The notes below the pieces were generated by a model. It was not told the DNA's origin and searched no databases. It saw only the letters and a program-made list of their open reading frames with translations. A stretch of 64,000 nucleotides of DNA from JAJDXW01 sp965202895 (GTDB lineage: Bacteria > Pseudomonadota > Gammaproteobacteria > HK1). The position numbers and the translations under genes are program-made. Where the stretch lies: contig OZ241901.1 of NCBI GenBank assembly GCA_965202895.1, positions 3,658,001 through 3,722,000 of the forward strand, in the 5' to 3' direction. Of this stretch, positions 18,010-27,842 are shown in pieces (the first letter of the stretch is position 1; every line of letters begins with the position of its first letter).

Positions 18010-21000
18010 CTACCGTTCGAATTGTTCGAGTTCGCTTCCCGCGTTGTGAATCCTGTCCAGGCAGAGGCGGTCGATCAGGTCCAGGGAGCGGGACGTCCAT
18101 TCGTCGTCCTGGTGTTGCTGGTAGGTCCGGAAGATGAGCTTCGCCACGGTGCGCGTGTCGCGGGCGCGTCCGGTCCGAATGTCCCGCGCCTCGTCGGCGA
18201 AACGATCGAGGAACTTCTCGCAGACCTCGCAGGTCATTCCCGGCAGCCGTCCCAGTGATTTCTCCAGCGTGTAAAGCATCGAGGATGAATCTTCCTCGAA
18301 TGCTGCGCTGTCACGGAACGTCGCGATCAGGTTTCCATATGTGCCGAGGGCTTCACCCTGCAATTGGCGGAAGCATGAGGCGGCTTTACGTCGCACGTCG
18401 TCATCGTCGTCGTCGAACAACGCGGCAAGCGTTGTTTCGCACCATGCCCGGTACTCCGGAGCGGCGATGTTGGCGGCGGCGACCTGCGCCACACCGAGGC
18501 GGCGCCGGGCGTTGCCCTGCAAGGCTTCATCCAGGATATCCACGGCGCCCTCGTGTATCAGGGCGGCGATGCCGGCCAAGCGTGCTCCGGCTTCACAGAC
18601 TTCCGGTTCGGATGACTGGATCATGCGATTGACGAGCGGTCGTAGTTCGGGGAAGCTGTTACGCAAGTGGTCCCTGATGAAGCCGCAAACATGGCGCGTC
18701 GCGAGCAGACGATTCTCGGACAAGTTCATGTTCAGGAAGAGCGACACGGCAAGGGCAGGGTCATGGTAGCCGACGGCCCGGAGGGTTCCGGTGACGCATG
18801 ACAGCACGGCCGCGCTTCGGTCCCGGATCATCCGGTCGAGGGTCGGGCGGAACCGCTCGATGCAGGCGGCGTCGGAGAGGATGAGCTTCTGAACGGCCTC
18901 GGCTGCCCTCCCACGCGTCGAGTTGATGCCGTTGACGTACAGGTTTCCGCCGCCGGCATCCCCCTGCCATGCCTCGCTGACGGGATCTTCGTGCTCCGTC
19001 GCGAGCCGGTCGAGCATCCGGACGGCATCGTCCGGGAGTTGATCTTCGATGTTTCCGAGGACATCAGCAATCGATTTCCTGCAGATCCCATGCGATTCCG
19101 CAAATGCCTTGCGGCACACCTGGAGCTTGAGATCGCTTGCGATCGGAGCGTCCTTCAACGCGGAGAGCGTCCGCTCCAGGTATACGGGGTTCGTGTCTGC
19201 GGGGAAGCGCAGGCTGAGGTGGGCGAATCGCTCCGGCTCCTCCTTGACGCGCTCTTCGAGAACTTGGGCCAATTGCTCGGCGCCGCCCGTGACTTCATCT
19301 TGCGAAAAATGCCATCGATTCTCCGAACGGTATTTTTCCATGGCACCCAGCCACTGGTCGTCGGTCATTTTGTCCGTGGCTGGTTTCTTGATCGGAGGCC
19401 CAACCAGGCTTGCGGCCATCGTGCGTGGTTCGCCTTGCGGCTCACCGAACTTCCGCGCAAGCTCCTCGAAGTGAGCCTTTGCGTGGGAGCTGCGGAATTT
19501 TGATGGAATCGCCGAGAGCAGGTCGAACCGGCTGTGCCCATGCCGCTTGTATCCTTCGCTGGTGCGTTCGTAAGGATGAACGTAGCACAGGATCGCCGTC
19601 TCAAGCCGATCTCGATTTTCGGGTGTGCAGTGCGGCACCACCGCCCGGATCGTTTCCATCGCGCACCAGTGCGGGCTGTCGGACAACCCGCACTGGAAGC
19701 GCCAAGGTTCATCGCACAGCAGGGCGGCCGCCTCGTCCGCGTAGCGTGCAGCTCCGCCGGCGTACAGGGCCAGCAGGAGGTGGTTCGCGACGTGGGTGTC
19801 GCGGCGGTGCAGTCCAGCGATCACGTCACGGATATCCGTGACGCCCTCGCGGGCGAGGGCGGCGAGTGCCCCGGCCAGCTCCGGGAGGCAGACTTCTTCA
19901 CCTCCGGGATGCTCTTCTTTCGTGAGAAACGGCCATACGGCGTCGCGCTTCGGCGGCGTATCGCCGATCAGGGCGGAATCCGAGATTTCGAGAACCACTG
20001 GAAGCACATGCTTCACGAATACCGCAGGGGCGTGCTTCGCGGACGTATTGAACAGTACTGCCGCCGATTGGTCGTAGCGGAAAAACTCTCCTGTGCGCAG
20101 ATCTCCGCCGCCGGCGCGGACGACCGCAAGGCGCCGCCGGAACCGATGAGCCAGAGCCTCCGGGACCCACTCCGGACGGTTCTCACCCAGGTCATCAAGC
20201 ATGTCCCAGAACGTAGTATTCACCGCGATCGGCCCCCGGGCCTCGTCGAGCGTACCGTTGTCCACGAGACGCAGAAAGAAGTCGAAGAAACGTCGGCTCG
20301 TGTGATGGTCGGCCCACTCCATGAGGCACCGCAACCGCAACGCCCACTCCCCGCCGCGGTCGGCGTAGGGTTCGAGCAGGGCCGCGACGCGATCCGGTGA
20401 ATGGCGTTGGTGGTGCCCCAAGTAATCCACTGCCAAGTTGGCGTACCGAGCGTTGCCCGAGGTCAGCCAATCCTCGATCACCCCGTGCCGGTCGGTCATC
20501 TCGAACCACGATGGTGCTCCGAAGAAGCGCTGCCATGCGATTGCCGACAGCTTGTCCGGGTTCGGTCTGTCTTCCTCGATGGCCTTGAGCGCCGGCATGA
20601 TCCACTGTTGCCAGAGTACCCATTCTTCCTCGTTCGGTTCCGTGATCTCAGCGAGGAGGGTAAACACGAGATCCTTGATATGCGCCCGGATCCCCTCGTC
20701 CGGCAACAGGGTGCGAAGTTCCTGGACGTACCGGACAAGGTCGGCGTCTCGGAGATAGGCCAGCACCTGCCGGACCTGGGCGCGGCGGAACAGATGCTGC
20801 TCCGACCCCTTGAGGAACGACGCCAGCGATTCCTGCTGCCTGATGAACACCCGTGCGAAGCAGTAGTCGAAGAAGCTCTCGTGGCCGAACCCGTAGCGGC
20901 GCCCATCGAAGGTGAGCACGCCCTCCGAGGCCAACTGGTCCACGTATGCGGTCGGGAAATCGTCCAGGGTCTCGCGGGGCGCCGAAAGCTGTTGCGTGGA

Positions 21001-22518
21001 GGTCATCTCGTCGCAGAGGGTCTCCATCACCGCCTTCCACTGGTCTGGCGAGGGCGATATTCGTTCCTCGACGGCCCGCCGCTTCTCGTCCCAGTACCGG
21101 TCGAAGAGCTGCGTTGCGGTATCGAAGGCGGGCGCCCGCGCCGGATCGAAACCGACTTCGAGAAAGAGGGAGAGGTTCTGCGGGAGCCGCAGGAGCGCCA
21201 GTTGGCGCTCCCGGAACCGCGCCGGATCGAAACCGGCAGCGACCAGGATCTTCCTGACCTCATCGGTCTCGAACCCCGTGACGTCCACTTGCGCGTCCGG
21301 ACCGGGTACGAGTCGCCGCAGGCGATGGTCGTGCCGCCAGTCGAAGGCCCGGCAGACGACGACGGAGTGGATCACGGCCCGGGCGCGCGTGCCGCGGGCC
21401 TCCTGAAGCAGGCTCTCGACGACGTCGAACGCGCCGGAGCTTCGGCCGGACATGGTGCTCACCGCGTCCAGTTGATCGACGATCAGGACGCCCGGGCGTC
21501 CAGCGGCCTCGGCCGCCGCTGCAAGCACCAGTACCGGGGATTCTTCGAGACCGAGATGGTCTCCGAGGTCCGCGGTGGTCGATACCGACGAGAACGGGAT
21601 ACGGTCGAGGCGGAACGCCAGCACCGGGAGGCCGCGTTCGCCCAGGGCCTCCGTGATCTCCAAGACGCAGGCCGTCTTCCCGGAGCCGGCCTTGCCGGTC
21701 ACGGCGCTGTCGGTTGCAGTCTCCCCCAGCCGGGACAGCAACGTTTCCGACGCCTCCCTCCGAACGAGGGTTTTCCCAATGAGTCGTTGCCGTGCGCCGC
21801 CCAAGTATGGATCCGTCGCTTCCCGCACGGCGAAGCCTGCATGCTCAGGGCCGGGCTGACGCCGTATCCGATAGCCGCGTTGAGCGAGTGCTTCGACGAG
21901 ACCCTGACGGGTCATCGTATGGTGCACGGAGTCTTCGACGATCGCCCGAAGCTCCGCCAGCACCGTGTCCGGGTTCGCGAGAAAGAGCGCCCGCGCTCCC
22001 CATCGCACTCGGTCTTCGAGATCATGCTCGCTGATCGTATGGACTTCGATCCGCCGCAGGCGATCGACCGCAGCCCGAGTGCCGCCCTTCCAGTAGCGGT
22101 TGAGCAGCGTCTCGAACGACCGCTTCCGTCCCTGGGCCGCGAGATAGGCGTGCTCGAATTCCTCCGCCGACTCCGCGTCGTTCGCCGCCTCGCACAGATT
22201 GGTCAACTCGGGGGCGTCGCTGCCGGAGACGAACACGAAGCGATCGTCGTTCCCCGCCAATGCATTACCCATCGCTCGAAGCAGTCCACCGGAGCCGAGC
22301 GCGGCGAGGCTCCACTTGCCTGTCGGATGGCTGCGCTTCACCTGATGGAGCTCCCGCCGAGCCCCGACCGTCACGACGAACTCCGTCTTTTCGACACCGG
22401 GGACTTCGATGCGGATCGCATCCGCATCGCCATGAAGCAGACGAAGGCATTCCCGGACCGTCCACCACTTCTCGTAGCGGTTGCCGAGCTTGTCCGCGGG
22501 GCCGCCGGGGAGGGTCAT
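18010..22518 (-). CDS. Avs-like STAND NTPase with Cap4/DUF4297-type nuclease head
   Basis: A protein of 1502 residues. Residues ~1-130 look like a PD-(D/E)xK nuclease of the Cap4/DUF4297 kind: RYEKWW, an IRIEVPGVEKTEFVV strand, and ELHQVKRS with the QxK motif at 59-61. A STAND/NACHT-type P-loop NTPase follows: Walker A GKAGSGKTA (275-283), Walker B VLIVDQLD (344-351), and a helical arm region. The remaining ~900 residues are helical, HEAT-like repeats, the usual sensor part. Size and order match antiviral STAND (Avs) proteins, which bind a conserved phage protein, oligomerise and degrade DNA. The gene runs opposite to its surroundings, with an ATG start and no obvious partner gene. Exact Avs subtype cannot be assigned by eye. 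Confidence 0.85.
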   Translation of the reverse strand: MTLPGGPADKLGNRYEKWWTVRECLRLLHGDADAIRIEVPGVEKTEFVVTVGARRELHQVKRSHPTGKWSLAALGSGGLLRAMGNALAGNDDRFVFVSGSDAPELTNLCEAANDAESAEEFEHAYLAAQGRKRSFETLLNRYWKGGTRAAVDRLRRIEVHTISEHDLEDRVRWGARALFLANPDTVLAELRAIVEDSVHHTMTRQGLVEALAQRGYRIRRQPGPEHAGFAVREATDPYLGGARQRLIGKTLVRREASETLLSRLGETATDSAVTGKAGSGKTACVLEITEALGERGLPVLAFRLDRIPFSSVSTTADLGDHLGLEESPVLVLAAAAEAAGRPGVLIVDQLDAVSTMSGRSSGAFDVVESLLQEARGTRARAVIHSVVVCRAFDWRHDHRLRRLVPGPDAQVDVTGFETDEVRKILVAAGFDPARFRERQLALLRLPQNLSLFLEVGFDPARAPAFDTATQLFDRYWDEKRRAVEERISPSPDQWKAVMETLCDEMTSTQQLSAPRETLDDFPTAYVDQLASEGVLTFDGRRYGFGHESFFDYCFARVFIRQQESLASFLKGSEQHLFRRAQVRQVLAYLRDADLVRYVQELRTLLPDEGIRAHIKDLVFTLLAEITEPNEEEWVLWQQWIMPALKAIEEDRPNPDKLSAIAWQRFFGAPSWFEMTDRHGVIEDWLTSGNARYANLAVDYLGHHQRHSPDRVAALLEPYADRGGEWALRLRCLMEWADHHTSRRFFDFFLRLVDNGTLDEARGPIAVNTTFWDMLDDLGENRPEWVPEALAHRFRRRLAVVRAGGGDLRTGEFFRYDQSAAVLFNTSAKHAPAVFVKHVLPVVLEISDSALIGDTPPKRDAVWPFLTKEEHPGGEEVCLPELAGALAALAREGVTDIRDVIAGLHRRDTHVANHLLLALYAGGAARYADEAAALLCDEPWRFQCGLSDSPHWCAMETIRAVVPHCTPENRDRLETAILCYVHPYERTSEGYKRHGHSRFDLLSAIPSKFRSSHAKAHFEELARKFGEPQGEPRTMAASLVGPPIKKPATDKMTDDQWLGAMEKYRSENRWHFSQDEVTGGAEQLAQVLEERVKEEPERFAHLSLRFPADTNPVYLERTLSALKDAPIASDLKLQVCRKAFAESHGICRKSIADVLGNIEDQLPDDAVRMLDRLATEHEDPVSEAWQGDAGGGNLYVNGINSTRGRAAEAVQKLILSDAACIERFRPTLDRMIRDRSAAVLSCVTGTLRAVGYHDPALAVSLFLNMNLSENRLLATRHVCGFIRDHLRNSFPELRPLVNRMIQSSEPEVCEAGARLAGIAALIHEGAVDILDEALQGNARRRLGVAQVAAANIAAPEYRAWCETTLAALFDDDDDDVRRKAASCFRQLQGEALGTYGNLIATFRDSAAFEEDSSSMLYTLEKSLGRLPGMTCEVCEKFLDRFADEARDIRTGRARDTRTVAKLIFRTYQQHQDDEWTSRSLDLIDRLCLDRIHNAGSELEQFER

Positions 22519-22713
22519 GCCGGAACGGCGCCGGCCGCTGCGCGGGTTCGACCCCGGTGACCGGGGCGGGGAGCGTGTTCGCGAGGTCGCGCCCGACGAG
22601 CCACACGTTCTCCGGCCACAGGGGCGGCGTTCGGCGCGTGCGGATCGCCTCCAGCCTTGCGTGGTTCGTTGCGCGCCGTTTCTCCTTCGGTTCGGGTGCG
22701 GTTCCAGGCGTCT

Positions 22714-22997
22714 TCAGCGCCGCGGTCTCCTCGCAGCCGCCCGTTTCGGCTGCGCCATGCTCCCCGGGACCCACCGTTCCACCGCGTCCACGACGATCTC
22801 CGACGCCCGGCGCAGGGCGTCGTCGTCGGTGGGACCGAGGATCCGTGCGTCCCCGTTTTGCTCCAGTGCATGTCCTCCCATCTCGACGGGCACGTCGCGA
22901 GTACCGGGAGCGGTGTCCGCTCGATTGCGGCCTTGGCGGCATCCGGAGCGCGCTTCATTGCAACCGCCAGATCGTACACAACCATCGGGAGCGCCAT
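22714..22997 (-). pseudogene. Frameshifted small gene upstream of the Avs gene
   Basis: Starting at ATG 22997 with GGGAG eight bases upstream, the frame reads MALPMVVYDLAVAMKRAPDA through SRWEDMHWSKTG. It must then gain one base in a GGGG run (about 22853) to continue as ARILGPTDDDALRRASEIVV, VDAVERWVPGSMAQ and a stop at 22714. Joined, it would be ~94 residues. Both halves have protein-like composition, so a 1-nt deletion, or a sequencing error in the G run, is likely. The family is not recognised. It is co-directional with the Avs gene 195 bp downstream. Confidence 0.4.
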
Positions 22998-23044
22998 GTT
23001 ACCCGCTCCCACGTCTTTCCGTATCCACGGCTTTCCTCGGCCGC

Positions 23045-23578
23045 CTCCCCCGCCGGGAGCGGTGGGCGGGGTGGCGAGCGAGCTCCAGTACGTCTACCAG
23101 GACCCCGGCGCTTCGCTCGACCCGCGGTGGAAGATCCGGCGCTCGCTGCATGAACCGCTCATCGTGCACACCCGGCTCGTTGCCTCGGAGCGGGACGAGG
23201 CGGTGAAGGGAACCCTGGACGCGGTGGGCCTCCCGCCGGGGGCATCTCGACCTCTATCCCCACGAGCTGAGCGGCGGGCAGCAACGGCGGGTGGGGCTCG
23301 CCCGGATCCTCACCCTGCGCCCCTCCTTGGTGATCCTCGACGAGCCGACGTCGGGGCTGGACGTCTCGGTGCAGGCCACCGTGCTCAACCTGTTCCGGGA
23401 GCTCCGGCAGGCGTTCGACCTCACCTACGGGCTCATCTCCCACGACCTCGGGGTGGTGCAGGCGATGTGCGACCGCATCATGGGGATGTACCTCGGCCGC
23501 ATCATGGAGACGGGGCCGACCGGGCGGTTGTTCGGAGCGCCCCGGCGCCCCTGCACGAGGTCGCTGCTGAGCGCGATC
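23045..23578 (+). pseudogene. Broken duplicate of the ABC ATPase gene (internal fragment)
   Basis: A 534-bp copy of positions 16841-17371 of the intact ATPase gene. It has no start or end of the gene and carries a 1-nt insertion in the run before the LYPHELSGG region, so it cannot encode a working protein. The Walker A region is absent; the signature and Walker B regions remain. Its presence to the right of the Avs block, in the same direction as the intact gene, marks a boundary of that insertion. Confidence 0.9.
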
Positions 23579-23745
23579 GAAGAGGATCGCTTTCGGCGCC
23601 GCGGGAGTTCGGCCGCATAATCCCTGCCGGCGGCGGCGCTGGTTGCCGGCCGTCACTTGGGCCGGGGGCGCCCTGAACGGTCGGCGGCGCCCTCGGGGGC
23701 CGTGGGGGAGCGGCGGAGAGCGGAACGGGAGCGGGACCCGGAACG

Positions 23746-26700
23746 ATGGCCGAGACTCGTCTTGCAGCGCTGGTCGGACGCCGGATCTCCCTGCCGGGGC
23801 ACTTCGATGCCCCTGTCGTACTGGAGGACGCAAGATCGCTCGGCGCGGACGGCGGCGCCGGCTACGAATGCCGCGTCCGGCTGCCCGACGGGGCGCTCGA
23901 GGAGGCGGTGATCTCCTCCGAGGAGGCCGCGGCCGTTGCCGCAGCGGTTGCCGGGGCGGTCGCCGCAGCCGGAGAGGGCGCGCGGGACGCCCCGGCCGCC
24001 CCGCCCGCGGACCCCGAGAAGCTGCGGCTCCTGGTCGAGTCCGCCCGAATCCGCCTCGCTCATGCCCACGACCGCCAGTTCGCGGTCAGCCTCTCCGGCA
24101 TCCGCACCCTGCCGCACCAGATCGAGGCGGTCTACCGCAAGATGCTGCCGCAGCCGCGGCTGCGCTTCCTGCTCGCCGACGACCCCGGCGCGGGCAAGAC
24201 GATCATGGCCGGCCTCCTCATCAAGGAGCTCAAGCTCCGGGAGGCGGTCGAGCGCTGCCTGATCCTCGTTCCGGCCCCGTTGACCCTCCAATGGCAGGAC
24301 GAGCTGCTGCGCTTCTTCAACGAGCCGTTCCGGATCGTCCACTCCGCGAACGACCAGCGGCAGCTCCTGAACCCGTGGGAGCGGGAAGCGCAGGTCGTCT
24401 CCTCCATCGACTACGCGAAGCAGGACGAGGTCCGGGAGCGGGTGTGGCGGCAGCATTGGGACCTCGTCATCATCGACGAGGCCCACAAGTGCAGCGCGTA
24501 CACCAAGCGCTCCGCCGGCCGCGGCGACGAGGTCGAGCGCACGAAGCGCTACCAGCTCGCCGAACGGCTCTCCGAGCATTGCGACCACCTGCTGCTCCTG
24601 ACCGCCACCCCCCATCATGGCGACGACGATCGGTTCGCGCACTTCATCCGCCTCATCGATCGGGACCTGTTTCCCGAACCCCATCGCGTCGGCGAGGCCG
24701 CCGGGCGGGTCCGGCGCGACGTCCTGCAGCTCGGCGAGGACTGCCCGTGGTCGCTGCGGCGGCTGAAGGAAGATCTCAAGGACCTGCACGGGCGCCGGCT
24801 GTTTCCGGATCGGCACGTGCACACCGTCCGCTTCCGCCTCGGCGCCGAGGAGTACGCCATCTACAAGGCGGTCACCGCATACATCAACGAGTTCCTGCCG
24901 CAAGCGGCCGGGCGGCGAAAGAACAGCGTCGCCCTCGTGCGCACCGTCTTCCAGCGCCGCCTGGCGAGCTCGACCCGCGCGATCCACGAATCGCTGCTCC
25001 GCCGCCGGACCCGGCTCGGAGCGCTCGTCGAGGAGCTCGACCGTCTGCCCCCCGCCCGGCGGGCCAAGCGGCTCGCGCAGATCTCCGGCCGGGTCGCCGA
25101 CGCGGAGCAGGACGAGGACGATCTCGACGAGGCGGCCCGCGAGGCGCTCATCGACGAAACCACCGCGGCCCTCGAACTGGATCGGCTCCGGGCCGAGGTC
25201 GCGGCGCTCGGGGACCTGGCCGCGCGCGTCGGCCGGGTGCGCGAAGACGGCCGCGACTCCAAGCTCGTCGCGCTGCGCGAATGCCTGGAGCGGGCGGAGT
25301 TCGAGGAGCTGAAGGACGGGCGCGGCAAGCTGCTCGTCTTCACCGAACACCGGGACACGCTGAGCCACCTGCGGGACCACCTCGAATCCTGGGGGTACTC
25401 GACCTGCGCGATCCACGGCGGGATGAACCCGCGCGACCGCAAGCAGGCCCAGGAAGACTTCCGGACCAGCCGCCAGATCTGCGTGGCGACGGAAGCCGCC
25501 GGCGAAGGCATCAACCTCCAGTTCTGCCACCTGATGGTCAACTACGACCTGCCCTGGAACCCGACCCGCCTCGAACAGCGGCTGGGCCGCATCCACCGCA
25601 TCGGGCAATCGCGCGACGTGTATGCGTTCAACTTCGTCGCCACGTCGTCGGAGGACGGCCAGCCGGTCATCGAAGGGCGCATCCTGGAGCGCCTGCTGAG
25701 CAAGCTGGACCGGATGCGCGACGCGCTCGGCGACCGGGTGTTCGACGTCGTCGGCGAGGTGCTCTCCCTGAACAAGGTCAACCTGCCGGAAATGCTCCGT
25801 GAAGTGGCCTATGAGCCGCGCCGCCTCGACGACTATCTCGACGCGATCGAGCGGATCGACCCGAAGCAGCTCGAGCTGTACGAGGACGCGACCGGGATTG
25901 CCCTGGCCCGCGCCCACGTGGACTTCTCGTCCTTCGCGAGGGCGAACCTGGAGGCGGAGGAGCGGCGGCTCATGCCGCGTTACGTCGAATCCCACTTCCT
26001 GGCCGCGGCCCGGGCGGTGGGCCTGCGGACGGAGGCGAGGGCGGGCGGACTGTGGCGGATCGAGCACGTGCGGGCCGATCTCCGCTCCGAACGCCTCGCC
26101 GCGGTCCGGCGCCTGGGGAGACCCGAGGCGAGCTACCGCAAGCTCACCTTCTACAAGGAGCATCTGGAGCAGGATCGGAATCTCGACGCGGTGCTCCTCG
26201 GTCCCGGACACCCGCTCTACGGCGCGGTGGACGAGAGGTTGCAGGAGCTCCTTGGCGAGCGGTTGGCGGGACGGACGGCGGCCGTGTACGTGGACCCGCT
26301 CGGGGAAACCCCCTGGCGCCTCCACTTCTACGAGATCTCGGTGCGCGGCCAGACCACCGGGGGCGAGGCGGCGACGATCCACGCCGAGCTGGCGGCCGTG
26401 CGGGAGGAGATCGGGGAAGATGTCGCCGTCGCGGACCGCTACCGCGTCGTTCCGGCGGATGCGCTCATCGATCTGCCCGCTCATCCGCACCCGCCCGCGA
26501 CCCTGCCCGAGGTCGAGCAAGGCCCCGTCGGCGACTACGTCAAGGCGACCATCCAGATGCAGCGGCGGCGGGACGCGCAAGCCGAGCGCGGCCGCTACGC
26601 GGACGTGGCGCGCGAGTATCTGGAGAAGTCCTTCGCCGCCCGGGTCCGGGCGTCGCAGGACCGGGTGATGGGGCTGCGCGCCCGGGAGCCGAAGGAACCG

Positions 26701-27333
26701 GAAGTGACCCTGGCCCGCCAGCGCGCGGAGCGGGACTTGGCGGACCTCGAGCGCACCCGGAAGGAGCGCCTGGCCGGCATCGAGCGGCTTCGCATCGCCC
26801 GCCACGGCCCGGTGCGGCACGTCGCGAGCTGCTTGGTGCTGCCGCCCGACACGGAGACGGATCGGGGCCTCGCACTCGTCGAGGAGCCCGATCCGGCGTG
26901 GAAGCGGCGGGTCGAGCTTGCCGCGGAAGACGTCGTCGTCGCCTGGGAGGAGGCCCGGGGCCGGGAGTGCGAGCGGGTCGGCCACCAGAAGATCGGCTTC
27001 GACGTTCGCAGCCTGGCGCCGCCGGACCCGCAGACGGGCTACCGGGACCCGGTGGCCGGCGTGCGCCGGATCGAGGTCAAGGGCCGGAAGCGCGGCCAGC
27101 CCGTCCGGCTGACCACCAACGAGTGGTATAAGGCGCAGCAGCTCGGCGACACCTACTGGCTCTACGTGGTCTGGGACCCGCTGGACGATCCCGACCCGGC
27201 GCCGTTGATGATCCGGAACCCCGCCAAGCATCTGGACCACGCCAAGCGGGAGGTCGCCGCCGCCCGGTACTACGACCTGCCCGCGGAGGCGGTGGAACGG
27301 GCGGCTCGCGCACAATGGGCGGGGCGGCAATGA
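23746..27333 (+). CDS. SNF2-family helicase with C-terminal DUF3883 domain
   Basis: A protein of 1195 residues. Two RecA-like helicase lobes show DDPGAGKTIMAGLL (146-157), DLVIIDEAHKCS, LLLTATPHHGDDD, FTEHRDTL, CVATEAAGEGINLQF and RLEQRLGRIHRIGQS. A long helical region follows. Near residues 1085-1175 comes a DUF3883 domain (GFDVRSL, RIEVKGRK, LTTNEWYKAQQ), a nuclease-like fold common in restriction and defence proteins. Similar helicases occur with DUF1156 methylases and DUF499 ATPases in candidate BREX/DISARM-like modules; both partners are in this island, at 35027 and 41828. It probably translocates on DNA as the effector or loading motor. The start ATG has no strong ribosome binding site. 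Confidence 0.88.
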   Translation: MAETRLAALVGRRISLPGHFDAPVVLEDARSLGADGGAGYECRVRLPDGALEEAVISSEEAAAVAAAVAGAVAAAGEGARDAPAAPPADPEKLRLLVESARIRLAHAHDRQFAVSLSGIRTLPHQIEAVYRKMLPQPRLRFLLADDPGAGKTIMAGLLIKELKLREAVERCLILVPAPLTLQWQDELLRFFNEPFRIVHSANDQRQLLNPWEREAQVVSSIDYAKQDEVRERVWRQHWDLVIIDEAHKCSAYTKRSAGRGDEVERTKRYQLAERLSEHCDHLLLLTATPHHGDDDRFAHFIRLIDRDLFPEPHRVGEAAGRVRRDVLQLGEDCPWSLRRLKEDLKDLHGRRLFPDRHVHTVRFRLGAEEYAIYKAVTAYINEFLPQAAGRRKNSVALVRTVFQRRLASSTRAIHESLLRRRTRLGALVEELDRLPPARRAKRLAQISGRVADAEQDEDDLDEAAREALIDETTAALELDRLRAEVAALGDLAARVGRVREDGRDSKLVALRECLERAEFEELKDGRGKLLVFTEHRDTLSHLRDHLESWGYSTCAIHGGMNPRDRKQAQEDFRTSRQICVATEAAGEGINLQFCHLMVNYDLPWNPTRLEQRLGRIHRIGQSRDVYAFNFVATSSEDGQPVIEGRILERLLSKLDRMRDALGDRVFDVVGEVLSLNKVNLPEMLREVAYEPRRLDDYLDAIERIDPKQLELYEDATGIALARAHVDFSSFARANLEAEERRLMPRYVESHFLAAARAVGLRTEARAGGLWRIEHVRADLRSERLAAVRRLGRPEASYRKLTFYKEHLEQDRNLDAVLLGPGHPLYGAVDERLQELLGERLAGRTAAVYVDPLGETPWRLHFYEISVRGQTTGGEAATIHAELAAVREEIGEDVAVADRYRVVPADALIDLPAHPHPPATLPEVEQGPVGDYVKATIQMQRRRDAQAERGRYADVAREYLEKSFAARVRASQDRVMGLRAREPKEPEVTLARQRAERDLADLERTRKERLAGIERLRIARHGPVRHVASCLVLPPDTETDRGLALVEEPDPAWKRRVELAAEDVVVAWEEARGRECERVGHQKIGFDVRSLAPPDPQTGYRDPVAGVRRIEVKGRKRGQPVRLTTNEWYKAQQLGDTYWLYVVWDPLDDPDPAPLMIRNPAKHLDHAKREVAAARYYDLPAEAVERAARAQWAGRQ

Positions 27334-27545
27334 ACGGCAGGTCTCGCACCCACCCTGGAAATCGTCAACCCCCGACCCGTTCGTTCGCTGGCCTGAATCC
27401 CGGGTTCCACTACTTCCGGGCCATGCACACCGCCGCTGCCAAGTTGCCGGAGGCTGCTGCGAGGCGGCTGACCGACTTCGGGTTGACCACCGATCAAGCC
27501 CGCGGCGAGGACCCCGAGCCGCGACCCGGATACCAGACAGGTTGA
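27330..27545 (+). CDS. Hypothetical small protein overlapping the helicase stop
   Basis: The ATG at 27330 overlaps the helicase stop in an ATGA arrangement, which favours real coupled translation. The 71-residue product contains LNPGFHYFRAMHTAAAKLPEAAARRL and an acidic tail. No motif is recognised. It could be a truncated remnant, since the composition is protein-like only in the middle third. Confidence 0.3.
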   Translation: MNGRSRTHPGNRQPPTRSFAGLNPGFHYFRAMHTAAAKLPEAAARRLTDFGLTTDQARGEDPEPRPGYQTG

Positions 27546-27602
27546 TTCCGATGTGCCGGTGTCCGACACTTGCGTTTCGGTTTCAGAATGGATGCCGTCA
27601 CG

Positions 27603-27839
27603 ATGGCTTCAGTCACGATCAAGAGCCTGCCGCCGGGGCTCCATGAGGGGTTGAAGGAAGCTGCCCGGCGCAATCACCGGAGCCTGCAGGGCGAAATCAT
27701 CGCCTGTCTGGAGCGTCACGTGGAGAGGCTTCCGCGCCGGAGGGTAGAGCTTCCGGCCGAGGCGGCGGCGTTGCGCAAGGGGCTTCCCCATTTCGACCAC
27801 GCCCTGGTGGAGGAGTACAAGCGCGCCGGAAGGGCGTGA
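27603..27839 (+). CDS. FitA/VapB-like ribbon-helix-helix antitoxin
   Basis: A protein of 78 residues. MASVTIKSLPPGLHEGLKEAA followed by RRNHRSLQGEIIACLERH is the Arc-type ribbon-helix-helix DNA-binding fold of FitA/VapB antitoxins. A C-terminal segment (ELPAEAAALRKGLPH) would wrap the toxin. It lies 3 bp before the PIN toxin gene. Members bind their own promoter and neutralise the toxin. An in-frame ATG at 27588 is an alternative start. Confidence 0.8.
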   Translation: MASVTIKSLPPGLHEGLKEAARRNHRSLQGEIIACLERHVERLPRRRVELPAEAAALRKGLPHFDHALVEEYKRAGRA

Positions 27840-27842
27840 ACG

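Noticed and set aside
23746..27333. The SNF2 helicase as drmD of a DISARM system
   Set aside because: No drmA, drmB or drmC gene is in the window. The partners present (DUF1156, DUF499) indicate a different module.
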